Assembly: GCA_005778225.1 (NCBI GenBank)
Contig: SXPC01000125.1
Location: 1-48,454 of the forward strand
Direction of reading: 5' to 3'
Origin: Planctomyces sp.
Lineage (GTDB): Bacteria > Planctomycetota > Planctomycetia > Planctomycetales > Planctomycetaceae
Length of the DNA: 48,454 nt
This document shows positions 9,275-17,407 of the stretch, one piece after another; position 1 is the first letter of the stretch; each line of letters begins with the position of its first letter. The notes below the pieces were generated by a model, which saw nothing but the letters and a program-made list of their open reading frames with translations, had not been told where the DNA came from and did no database searches. Position numbers and translations under genes: made by a program.

Positions 9275-12109
9275 ATGCGTCACGGTCTTTGGAAATTTGC
9301 GGCTGTCGCCGGGGTGGCTTTTGTATCCAATACAGGGACCGCTGCGGATGCTTTGAATACAACATCGCCAGCGGGCGGTACGGTCAGTTCGGGCAGCAAC
9401 AGTCTGTTGCTGGCTCAAAGCGGAGTGACCCCTCGCAAGAACTATTACAACGATCTGTTCTCGGAGAAACCGACTCCGACAACGCCAGCTGCGAAACCAG
9501 TTGCCCCTGCAACGGGTGCAGCGACTGGTCTGCCAGCGACAAATCCTGCTTTGAATACAAACAATTACGCGGACCTGTTCCGTCAGAAGCCCGCACCAAC
9601 GACGACAGCACAGGCAGCGACTGCCCCTGCTCAAGCTGTTCCGAACAGCTTCTACGGTGGTCAGCCTGCAGTCACTCAGGCGTTTCCAGCAGCCAAGCCA
9701 CAACAGCCTGTGACAGCGGCTCCGGTACAACCTGGTTTCAACCAGACGGTGGGCGGTCCTGTTTCCTACGGCCAGCCGAACTATGGTCAGGCCAATTACA
9801 CGACAGCCAGCTTTGGTCAGCCACTTAACGCTCCGACTGCTCCGGCAGGTCAGGCGAGCTTCAATCCTGGTGCTTTTGCTCCTGCAACCGCAGCTCCTGC
9901 GGCTGCACCTGCTGCCCCGATGATGGCGACTTCTGGTCAGCCATTCGGGCAACTGGCAGATCCTGCCTTCGTGACAAATCCATTCGCGGCAGCTCCTGCG
10001 GGTGTTGCTCCTCAAGCTGCTCCTACGACTGCGGCTGCTGTTGCTCAAGTTCCTCAGGCTGCTCCTGCTCGCCCCGTCATGCCAACACCATCGCCGACGG
10101 CGTTTGATCCAGCAGCTTTCCAGCCAACCCCTGCTCAGCCAGTCGCTCAGCCTGCAGCCGCAGCTGTTGTTGCAGAGAACAAGACCTTCACGACGACTCC
10201 ACAAGTCGATGCCATGCAGTCGACCTTCAGCAAGTTCAAAGCCAGCGAGCCAGACAACTCGCGCAGCCTGAACTATGCTGACTATGCACGAGCCAAAAAT
10301 CAGTCGACCGCTTCCGATGTCCGCACGGTTGCTGGCACCGAGGCAACGAATGCTGCCAACAGCTTCCTGGCGGATCCATTCATGGATCAGAAAGCTGCTC
10401 CAGCGACTCCAGCCATGGCACCGATGACGCCACCAGCTTCGAAGGAAGTGGTCGCTCAGCCAGCTGCTGCTCCGAATCCTGCGAGCGATTTCACCGTCGA
10501 ATTCTTGAAGAAAGAAGCAGCCGCGACAGCTGCCAAGTCAGCTGCACCAGCCAAGGAACCATTTCCTGCCGTCAAAGAAGCTCCTCGCAGCAATGTCACG
10601 ATCACTCGCGGTGTTCCAGCGAAACAAGCTCCACAGCCTGCACCGCTGGCTCCTCCGAAGTCAACATTCTCATCTTCCGTCTCGACGAACCGCGAGTTTG
10701 CATCCGCAACTCTGGGCGGCGAGCACGAAGCTGCCAATGGGCCACAAAAACCAGTCGTGAAGATCTACTGGCGTAAGACCAGCGACTTCAACATCGGTCG
10801 TGAATGTACCGCTGAACTGGTCGTCGAAAACCAAAGCCAGGCCGATGCTCACGATGTCGAAGTCCTCGCGTCCTTCCCGACACTGGTCCGACTGACCGAC
10901 GCCAAACCTGCACCAGAAGAGAACGGCGGCAAACTGCTGTGGCGAATGGGATCACTGCCTGCCGGTAAGACGCAAGTCATTGCCATCAAGATGATCCCCA
11001 GCCAGTCAGGTGCCTTGAACGTCGCTGCGGATGTCCGTTTCTCAGCGAGTTCGGCCAGCGAGTTCCAGGTCTACGAACCAATGCTCGCCGTCGAAGTGGC
11101 TGGTCCTGATAAAGTCATGGTTGGTGACCCTGCTTCTCACTCTGTCACGATCAGCAATCCAGGAACCGGGATTACCAAAGACGTCAAAATCGAAGCCGTC
11201 ATTCCGAAAGGGATCGAACACCCGCGAGGCGAGAAGCTGCTGCTGGATGTCGGTTCTCTGAACCCAGGAGAAACCCGTACGGTCCGCCTTGCTCTGGCTG
11301 CGACTGAAGGGGGCGATCACAAAGTCGTCATCCTGGCCTCTGCAGAATCAGGCCTGAATGCCAAGGCAGAATCAATCGTCCACGTTGTCTCTCCTGAGCT
11401 GACTCTTAATGTTGATGGTCCAGCCCTGCGATACATGGGACGCAGCGGGAAGTACAAAATCGCCGTCAAGAACTCTGGCACAATCGGCTCCAGCAACGTC
11501 CGCGTGATGCACAAGATCCCAACCGGAATGCAGTATGTCTCTGCTGACAAAGGGGCAACCTATGACTCAGAAACACGCATCCTCAGCTGGTTCGTGGGAC
11601 GCCTTGCTCCGGAAGCCTCTGCTGAGATCGAAGTCGAGCTGATGGCCAAAGAAATGGGCGAATACGTCCACTACATCCGTGCCTCCAGCGAACACGGCAG
11701 CCAGTTTGATGCCCAGGTCGCGACCCGAGTCGAAGGGGTTTCGTCTCTGACTCTGAATATCGTCGACGTCAACGATCCCGTCGAAGTGGGTGCTCCGACA
11801 TCTTATGAGATCGTCGTCAAGAACGATGGTTCGGTCGATGCCACCAACGTCGCGATCGCCTGCGAACTTCCTCAAGGCGTCCAGTTCATCTCCGCTCAAG
11901 GCCCGACCGATTCCCTGGCCGAGATCGACATGATCCTGTTCCGCCCTCTGGCTCGCTTAGCTCCAGGTGAAACAGTCGTCTACAAGCTGAACGTCAAAGG
12001 TCTGGTTGATGGCAACCTGCGAACCCGAGTCCGACTTGCCAGCGACTCAGCGGATCAGGCTTTGACCTTCGAAGAACTGACACGCTTCTACGGCGACTCC
12101 AAGAAATAA
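9275..12109 (+). CDS. DUF11-repeat secreted envelope protein
   Basis: 944 aa. A clear AAGGAG site lies 9 bases before the ATG at 9275. Residues 1-24 look like a signal peptide. Residues about 30-480 are low-complexity Ala/Pro/Gln/Thr with a short early repeat of the form NYYNDLFSEKP / NNYADLFRQKP. Residues about 490-940 contain four Ig-like DUF11/conserved-repeat modules, each with the pattern G....Y.I.V.N.G...A.NV.I...P.G..F followed by LAPGE or LPAGK. Such modules build cell-surface or wall proteins, so an exported structural role in the planctomycete envelope is inferred. It is monocistronic, with its own terminator. Base usage in the low-complexity half is GCT-rich and generates long spurious antisense frames. 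Confidence 0.9.
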   Translation: MRHGLWKFAAVAGVAFVSNTGTAADALNTTSPAGGTVSSGSNSLLLAQSGVTPRKNYYNDLFSEKPTPTTPAAKPVAPATGAATGLPATNPALNTNNYADLFRQKPAPTTTAQAATAPAQAVPNSFYGGQPAVTQAFPAAKPQQPVTAAPVQPGFNQTVGGPVSYGQPNYGQANYTTASFGQPLNAPTAPAGQASFNPGAFAPATAAPAAAPAAPMMATSGQPFGQLADPAFVTNPFAAAPAGVAPQAAPTTAAAVAQVPQAAPARPVMPTPSPTAFDPAAFQPTPAQPVAQPAAAAVVAENKTFTTTPQVDAMQSTFSKFKASEPDNSRSLNYADYARAKNQSTASDVRTVAGTEATNAANSFLADPFMDQKAAPATPAMAPMTPPASKEVVAQPAAAPNPASDFTVEFLKKEAAATAAKSAAPAKEPFPAVKEAPRSNVTITRGVPAKQAPQPAPLAPPKSTFSSSVSTNREFASATLGGEHEAANGPQKPVVKIYWRKTSDFNIGRECTAELVVENQSQADAHDVEVLASFPTLVRLTDAKPAPEENGGKLLWRMGSLPAGKTQVIAIKMIPSQSGALNVAADVRFSASSASEFQVYEPMLAVEVAGPDKVMVGDPASHSVTISNPGTGITKDVKIEAVIPKGIEHPRGEKLLLDVGSLNPGETRTVRLALAATEGGDHKVVILASAESGLNAKAESIVHVVSPELTLNVDGPALRYMGRSGKYKIAVKNSGTIGSSNVRVMHKIPTGMQYVSADKGATYDSETRILSWFVGRLAPEASAEIEVELMAKEMGEYVHYIRASSEHGSQFDAQVATRVEGVSSLTLNIVDVNDPVEVGAPTSYEIVVKNDGSVDATNVAIACELPQGVQFISAQGPTDSLAEIDMILFRPLARLAPGETVVYKLNVKGLVDGNLRTRVRLASDSADQALTFEELTRFYGDSKK

Positions 12110-12133
12110 GGTCAACTGACCTTCATCAACTCC

Positions 12134-12165
12134 AACAGCCCTCGATCTTCGAGGGCTGTTTTTTT
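12134..12165 (+). terminator. Rho-independent terminator of the DUF11 gene
   Basis: A 12-bp stem AACAGCCCTCGA / TCGAGGGCTGTT with a 3-base loop followed by T residues, 25 bp after the stop at 12109. It also separates this unit from the convergent antiporter gene, whose stop is at 12189. Confidence 0.9.
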
Positions 12166-12188
12166 ATGCCCATCGTATCACAACAGAA

Positions 12189-13277
12189 TTAAGTCACCTG
12201 GGATTTGACTCGTGAGGAGCGGACGAACGTCACCGTAAGAACGATCAGCGCAACAGGCAAAGCAACGTAAATCGCAAATTGACCGACTTGCTGAGCGAGT
12301 GGATTTCCGGTGGTCGAGAGGATCAGGTAAACGGTGTAGAGAACGTAAAAGCCGAGCAGCATCAGTCCTTCCCAGCGACTGATGACTCCGTAACTGGCAA
12401 AGATCGGCAGGCAGATGAGAGCAGTCCCGACCATAACTGGCAGATCGCGCTGAAACATCGAAGCTGCCACCTGAATTCCTGGAGACGAAAAGACCGCAGC
12501 GGCGCCCAGGACACCGAGAACGTTAAACAAATTCGACCCAATGACGTTGCCCACCGCGATATCGCGTTCATTGCGCAGGGTCGCGACAACCGACGTCACC
12601 AGTTCCGGAAGGGATGTCCCGGCTGCTAGGATCGTCAAGCCGATGACCGTCTCGGACAGCCCGACATTTCTGGCGATCTGCACTGCCCCTCCCACAAACC
12701 ATTCGCAACCGAAGACCAGCAGCAAAAGCCCGACCGCGATGATTCCGACCTGCGTGAGCAAATAGCGGAACGTGGGTTTGATGGGCTTGAGGTCGAGTTC
12801 GTGAGCCACCGTCTCGGTCGTCTTTGAATCCTTGCGTCCCATGAAATATGCAGCAGCCGTGTAGAGCAAAAGCAGCGACAGCAGGACGATGCCCTCGGGA
12901 CGATTGATCCAGCCATCAGCCGCCACCAGGGGAATCAGCAGTGACCCAACGATCATGCACGGCACATCGAAGCGGATCATCTGACGTTTGACAATCAGCG
13001 GGCTGACAACGGCGGATAGCCCCAGGATCATCAGGGTATTAAAGATATTGCTGCCTACGACGTTGCCCAATGACAGATCGCCCTGGCCTTTGAGCGAGGT
13101 CGAAATCGAAACAATCAGTTCAGGCGAACTGGTGCCGATCGCCACGACGGTCAATCCGATGAACAAAGGCGAAAGCTTAGCTGCAGCGGCCAGTTTGGAG
13201 GCTCCTCGGACCAGCAACTCACCTCCGATGGTAAGACCAGCCATTCCTCCGACAAGTTGCAGTATCGTCATCAACAT
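12189..13277 (-). CDS. Calcium/sodium antiporter (CaCA family, YrbG-like)
   Basis: 362 aa, about ten membrane segments in two inverted halves. The diagnostic alpha repeats are visible: the first has VVAIGTSSPELIVS and GNVVGSNIFN, the second LAAGTSLPELVTS and GNVIGSNLFN; the acidic and polar residues in these motifs line the ion path. It exchanges Na+ or H+ against Ca2+ across the inner membrane. The start at 13277 has AAAGG about 8 bases upstream; the frame to 13325 adds 16 unlikely residues. Length matches bacterial YrbG-type members with a slight extension. It is convergent with the DUF11 gene and shows no operon partner; the next minus-strand gene upstream starts at 13681. Confidence 0.95.
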   Translation of the reverse strand: MLMTILQLVGGMAGLTIGGELLVRGASKLAAAAKLSPLFIGLTVVAIGTSSPELIVSISTSLKGQGDLSLGNVVGSNIFNTLMILGLSAVVSPLIVKRQMIRFDVPCMIVGSLLIPLVAADGWINRPEGIVLLSLLLLYTAAAYFMGRKDSKTTETVAHELDLKPIKPTFRYLLTQVGIIAVGLLLLVFGCEWFVGGAVQIARNVGLSETVIGLTILAAGTSLPELVTSVVATLRNERDIAVGNVIGSNLFNVLGVLGAAAVFSSPGIQVAASMFQRDLPVMVGTALICLPIFASYGVISRWEGLMLLGFYVLYTVYLILSTTGNPLAQQVGQFAIYVALPVALIVLTVTFVRSSRVKSQVT

Positions 13278-13423
13278 CGTGGCACCTTTCCGGTCGCAAT
13301 GCGCAGCAAAACACAGACACGCCACTAAGGTGTGTCATCTGAGTCTAACGCGACAGGCAGGGAATTGGATCAATTTCGGGCGCCAAATGCCCTCAAGAAT
13401 CCGTCAAATGCAATGAAGCAGGC

Positions 13424-13681
13424 TTACTTGTCCGTGATCGTATTCAGCTTCCCGATCACGTAAGTATCACTAAAAACGACTTTCCCAGTCGTAAAGACAC
13501 GCCCGATCAACAGGCTGTCTTTGACAAGTGTCTGCTGGCCGTAAAAGTGATTGTTCCCAATCACGATGCTTTGTTTAATGACGGTGGTGCGTCCATAGCT
13601 GTCAATTGGCCCCACATGGCCGACGATCTCAGCATCGTTTGTGGTGGTCAGCAAAAATAGACGCAGTATCATTTCCAGCAT
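13424..13681 (-). CDS. Small hypothetical protein, possible beta-rich repeat
   Basis: 85 aa with a good AAGGAG site 6 bases before the ATG at 13681, which argues that it is real. No family is recognised. After a hydrophobic first 12 residues there are short alternating hydrophobic strands with recurring units (SIVIGNNHFYG, SLLIGRVFTTG, DTYVIGKLNT), resembling one or two coils of a beta-solenoid such as those in bactofilins or hexapeptide proteins. That similarity is by pattern only. It lies between the antiporter gene and the ExeA-like ATPase gene, all on the minus strand, with gaps of about 130-150 bp on either side. Confidence 0.65.
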   Translation of the reverse strand: MLEMILRLFLLTTTNDAEIVGHVGPIDSYGRTTVIKQSIVIGNNHFYGQQTLVKDSLLIGRVFTTGKVVFSDTYVIGKLNTITDK

Positions 13682-13810
13682 TGTTCGCTCCTTGGGGCTG
13701 ACAGACAGAACATTCCAACCGTCCTATCATCCCAAAGCGAAGGCCAAAATCCAAGCAGGCAGTCTGGCCTAAATCAACTCTTCATAAAGCGATGACCGCG
13801 ACTTCGAGTC

Positions 13811-15310
13811 TTACTCATCATCCGGCATAACGACATCGTAGTGCTCAAATCCGGCCTCGAGTCCGAGATTATCAGCATCCTGAGCAGCCAGACTCAATAG
13901 CAGAGTCTTGTCATGCTCGATCTGATCCATCGCATCCCGAAGACGCTGCTGGGGTGTTTGTCCCAGATGCAGCGACAATGTGCGCTGCTGAGACTGCGGC
14001 GTTTCCGACTGGTGAGCCTGGATCTGGTCGAGCAAGTCCGCGACTTCGTGAGTCAGGGCACTCAGTGGATCGGTTGATGGCTTTACAGCCTGAGGCTTTG
14101 ACGCTTCGAGGGTGATCTTCGTGGGCTGACTTTTCAGGTGCATCAGATGTCGTTTGTAATCCAGATGCGCGTAGTCATCCTGAATCGATCGCTCGCCGGA
14201 GTAAGTCTTCTGGGCAACAGGAACCGCTGGGGGCGGCATGGCAGCAGGACGTTCCACAATCGGCGTGATTTGCGGTTCATCACGATGAAGCGAGAACGTG
14301 ACCAGCTCATCCTCTTCGTCGACGAATTCTTCGTCGTCGTCATCGGAACCACCGATTTCAAAGACAGTGGTCTCCTCTGATTCGAAGATCGTCGTCGTTT
14401 CAGGCTGTTCGTCATGGTCGACAATTTCAATCGTCGATTCAGGCCCAGCGTGGGCCGTCATAGCTGTCGGTGTCAGCAGTTGTGGGATCGACCAGTTGCC
14501 TGGAAGTTTCTGCAACTCTTCGAGGGCCTGCACGATCGTTTCGGGTGGAACGGGTTTCTTCTGCAGCGTGTATCCGATTTCCAGAGCCGTCTGGGCAATC
14601 AGATTCAAAGCATGTGGCGAGCCATCAGCGGCATGCAGAATGAGTTCGACGGCTGCGTCTGTGAAGCAGGTGGACAGGTTACTGCCCGCCTGTAAGAGTC
14701 GGAAGCTCAGATAGTTGATGGCTTCCTGACGGGCCAGCGGTTCAAGTGTCAGATGTTGTCGCAAACGCTGATTGAAGGCATCCAGGGCAGGGGAGGTCAG
14801 CTTTTCTTCGAGCTTCAACGACCCGGCGAGAATCAGTGAATAAAGTGGCTTATCACCTGCCATGAAGTTCATCAGACCGCGGAGTTCGTCGAGCAGACGC
14901 TCGGGCAGCAGGTGCGTTTCATCAATGAGGATCAATGTCCCCTTGGAGTGACTGGCGTTGTTGCGCAGTGCCGAGATGACTCTCAAGCGCAGTTCCTGTT
15001 CGCGCATGCCGGTATAAGGCTGGTTGAGTTCGAAGAGCAGCGATTGCAGGAGGTCGGCGCGAGTCGCGTAGTTTGGGGTGGGCAGGTAGATGACGCTGTG
15101 TTCGCTCTTGTACTTCTCAGCGACCAGGCGCAACAGCAGTGTCTTCCCCAAACCGGGGCCTGAAGTCAGAACGCTGATTCCTTCGCCTTCTTCAATGAAG
15201 CGACCCAGTTCAAACAGAGCAGACTGAAACCCAGAGCTCAGAAAGACTTGCCGCGGATTGGGAGTCAGCGTGAACGGCTTCGTTCGACATTGATAATATG
15301 CTGGATTCAT
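13811..15310 (-). CDS. ExeA-like AAA ATPase
   Basis: 499 aa. The start at 15310 (MNPAYYQCRTKPFTLTPNPR) matches the classic N-terminus of the ExeA/GspA family, so the longer frame to 15367 is rejected. Walker A GPGLGKTL at 51-58, Walker B LILIDETH at about 126-133, and sensor/arginine region FNQRLRQHLTLEPL at about 200-215. ExeA-type ATPases help assemble secretins or partner with peptidoglycan-binding proteins; relatives act in transposition (TniB-like). Residues about 290-360 are strongly acidic (SDDDDEEFVDEEDE) and the last 140 residues are Gln/Leu-rich and helical; the peptidoglycan-binding domain seen in many GspA proteins is absent. It lies divergently from the flagellar cluster, so an envelope role is possible but unproven. 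Confidence 0.88.
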   Translation of the reverse strand: MNPAYYQCRTKPFTLTPNPRQVFLSSGFQSALFELGRFIEEGEGISVLTSGPGLGKTLLLRLVAEKYKSEHSVIYLPTPNYATRADLLQSLLFELNQPYTGMREQELRLRVISALRNNASHSKGTLILIDETHLLPERLLDELRGLMNFMAGDKPLYSLILAGSLKLEEKLTSPALDAFNQRLRQHLTLEPLARQEAINYLSFRLLQAGSNLSTCFTDAAVELILHAADGSPHALNLIAQTALEIGYTLQKKPVPPETIVQALEELQKLPGNWSIPQLLTPTAMTAHAGPESTIEIVDHDEQPETTTIFESEETTVFEIGGSDDDDEEFVDEEDELVTFSLHRDEPQITPIVERPAAMPPPAVPVAQKTYSGERSIQDDYAHLDYKRHLMHLKSQPTKITLEASKPQAVKPSTDPLSALTHEVADLLDQIQAHQSETPQSQQRTLSLHLGQTPQQRLRDAMDQIEHDKTLLLSLAAQDADNLGLEAGFEHYDVVMPDDE

Positions 15311-15500
15311 GGTCGCCCTGTGAATGGAATGGGCGGGAAAACTACTGGCAGAGCCCTGATCAGACAAGCTGATTTTCCCGCTTCGTATCGAAAGGCATTG
15401 ATGTCGGCGCAGTCGTTACCGCCAACATGTGTGATCCCTATCGTCTAAAATCGCCCTGAGAGAGCGTCGCCTTGAGGAGAATCGTTGCAACCCTCAGAGT

Positions 15501-15530
15501 TTGACAAGACTGTCACGCTGACCACATAAG
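15501..15530 (+). promoter_or_regulatory. Candidate promoter of the flagellar rod/ring cluster
   Basis: Perfect TTGACA (15501-15506), an 18-bp spacer, then CATAAG (15525-15530, matching the central ATAA of the consensus). The predicted transcript start is near 15537, about 160 bases before flgF. A flagellar-type sigma28 site was sought and not found with a proper -35. Confidence 0.4.
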
Positions 15531-15547
15531 GCCCAAACCGTTTTGTT

Positions 15548-15572
15548 AAACTTTGGCGATTGCGCAAAGTTT
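15548..15572. promoter_or_regulatory. Perfect inverted repeat upstream of flgF, possible operator
   Basis: AAACTTTG (15548-15555) and CAAAGTTT (15565-15572) form a perfect 8-bp dyad with a 9-base centre. It begins about 11 bases after the predicted transcription start of the promoter at 15501-15530. Position and symmetry fit a repressor or activator site. No T-tract follows, so a terminator is less likely. Confidence 0.45.
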
Positions 15573-15695
15573 TCTGATTCCGCAGGCTTTGCCGGTCGAT
15601 AACAGACGAAGAGAGGCGATGCGCAACACCTCTCTTCCCCTCTCCTGCAATCCCCTCCGCCTTCCCACTTCTCCTCTCCCGCCTGGATTCCTCCC

Positions 15696-16460
15696 ATGCT
15701 ATTCGGCTTGTATCACTCCTCGCACGGCGCCAATGCAATGGCTCACCGTCTGGACGTGATCGCCAACAACATGGCGAACACGGATACGGCTGGCTTCAAA
15801 CGAGATCTGGCGATCTTTCAGCAGAGCGCACTGTCTGAAAACATGCTGGCGCCCAATCCTGACAATCTCCAGAACCACGCCGGTGTCGTCGGGATCGCGG
15901 AAACGGTCACCGATTACTCCAATGGCGGACTCGAACAAACTAACGGCACGCTCGACATTGCCCTGATGGGCCCGGGTTTTCTCCGTCTTGCTCCCGATGC
16001 CGATGGCAACGAGCTTTTGACGCGCAGCGGCAAACTCTCCATCAACGGCGTCGGACGCCTCGTCGAACTGACGACCGGCCGCGAAGTCATGCAGCCGACC
16101 GATACGCCGATCGGAGTGCCGCCGAACCTGTCGGATATTGAGATCAACGAGGTCGGGATGGTCATGGGAGTTGATGACCGAGGCATTCGCATTCCTCTGG
16201 GACAACTTCACCTCGTTCAGCCGGATGACTTTCACAACGTCGAAAAGATTGGCGAGAACCTGTATGGCGTCAACGGTGATCTCGAAACCGCTGGGCCTGA
16301 TCTGACGGTTCACCAGGGCTTCATTGAACGCAGCACAGTCCAACCCATGATGGAGATGCTCGCCATGATCGAGACGTCCCGACAGTTCGAAGCCAACATG
16401 AACATGATCCAGTACCAGGAACAATCCCTCGGCCAACTGTTACAGACGATGACCAGATAG
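15696..16460 (+). CDS. flgF: Flagellar basal-body rod protein FlgF
   Basis: 254 aa, part of the proximal rod of the flagellum in the periplasm. The N-terminal rod signature is present (MAHRLDVIANNMANTDTAGFK, with ANNxAN and T.GFK) at about residues 15-35, and the C-terminal motif of axial proteins (FIERSTVQPMMEMLAMIETSR...) at about 208-232. FlgF and FlgG are paralogues; this one is shorter, lacks the longer FlgG central part and precedes flgG, as in most bacteria. First gene of flgF-flgG-flgA-flgH-flgI-flgJ. No Shine-Dalgarno site is visible ahead of the ATG; the leader is C/T-rich. A 21-base hairpin (CCTTCTCCC/GGGAGAAGG, 16510-16530) lies between flgF and flgG. Confidence 0.95.
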   Translation: MLFGLYHSSHGANAMAHRLDVIANNMANTDTAGFKRDLAIFQQSALSENMLAPNPDNLQNHAGVVGIAETVTDYSNGGLEQTNGTLDIALMGPGFLRLAPDADGNELLTRSGKLSINGVGRLVELTTGREVMQPTDTPIGVPPNLSDIEINEVGMVMGVDDRGIRIPLGQLHLVQPDDFHNVEKIGENLYGVNGDLETAGPDLTVHQGFIERSTVQPMMEMLAMIETSRQFEANMNMIQYQEQSLGQLLQTMTR

Positions 16461-16606
16461 CGGGAGACGATTCCCAGAGATCCCTCATCCGACCTCGAAG
16501 ACTCAGCCACCTTCTCCCCGAGGGAGAAGGATCAAAAGTCGAACCTTCAGGTTAGAAGAGACAAGAGTTTTCCCAAGCCCTCAGCCCCATACCCTAAGCC
16601 CTCCCC

Positions 16607-17407
16607 ATGAGCTACCGAGCAATGTATTCAGCGGCCTCTGGCATGGAAGCCTTCCTCTTCCAGCTGGACACGGTCGCCAACAACATGGCGAACGCCGGCA
16701 CGACCGGCTTCAAGCGGTCACGCGCCAACTTCGAAGACCTGTTCTACGAGCAATACAAGCTCCCCGGAACAGTCGATGGGAATGGCTCTCGAACCCCGGT
16801 CGGGATCTCGGTCGGTCTTGGTACCCGCGTTCAAAGTACCCAGTTGGACTTCCACGAAGGAAGTTTGCTGCAGACTGGCAAGCAACTCGATGTCGCGATC
16901 GCGGGCGAGGGGTTCTTCGAAGTCACTGACAACGTCAACACCTACTACACCCGGGCCGGGAACTTCACCGTCAATTCCGATGGACAGATTGTTCTGGCGT
17001 CTGCGGATCGTGGTCGCTTTCTGAATCCAGGGTTTACCGTTCCCAACGACACCGTCGACATCTCGATTACCAGTGATGGCGTGGTCCAGGTTCTTCAAGC
17101 CGGTCAGACGACGTATACCGAACTCGGGACAATCCAACTGGCGAAGTTCCCGAACCCGGAAGGTCTTCTCCAGGTCGGGGACAGCCTCTATCAGGAAACC
17201 CCCGCCTCGAACTCGCCGATTCGTTCGAACCCAGGGCTGGATGGTAACGGGACGCTCCGACAAGGCTTCCTCGAACAATCGAACGTCGAGCCAGTGGTCG
17301 AGCTCGTTGACCTGATCAAGACACAGCGAAATGTTGAATTGAACAGCCAGGTCATGCAGGCCAGCGACCAGCTGCTCCAGCTGCTGACGAACTTGAGGCG
17401 ATTCTAA
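16607..17407 (+). CDS. flgG: Flagellar distal rod protein FlgG
   Basis: 266 aa, the usual FlgG length (about 260). It forms the distal rod that passes through the P and L rings. Motifs: N-terminal MYSAASGMEAF with TVANNMANAGTTGFKRSR (about 6-40), the central GTRV..TQ.DF..G.L..TG..LDVAI.G.GFF typical of FlgG, and C-terminal LEQSNVEPVVELVDLIKTQR plus L..LTNLRR. No clear ribosome binding site lies in the C-rich leader. The stop TAA shares its last A with the ATG of flgA (TAATG), so the two are translationally coupled. Confidence 0.97.
   Translation: MSYRAMYSAASGMEAFLFQLDTVANNMANAGTTGFKRSRANFEDLFYEQYKLPGTVDGNGSRTPVGISVGLGTRVQSTQLDFHEGSLLQTGKQLDVAIAGEGFFEVTDNVNTYYTRAGNFTVNSDGQIVLASADRGRFLNPGFTVPNDTVDISITSDGVVQVLQAGQTTYTELGTIQLAKFPNPEGLLQVGDSLYQETPASNSPIRSNPGLDGNGTLRQGFLEQSNVEPVVELVDLIKTQRNVELNSQVMQASDQLLQLLTNLRRF

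Noticed and set aside
9191-10204. 337-codon minus-strand open frame opposite the DUF11 gene
   Set aside because: Arg/Ser/Cys/Trp-rich translation typical of the antisense of Ala/Pro/Gln-rich coding sequence; the plus-strand gene has an AAGGAG site, signal peptide and known modules.
15576-15602. Sigma28-type flagellar promoter (GTCGATAA as -10)
   Set aside because: The -10-like GTCGATAA at 15595-15602 is good, but the position 15 bp upstream reads GATT in place of TAAA, so no proper pair exists.
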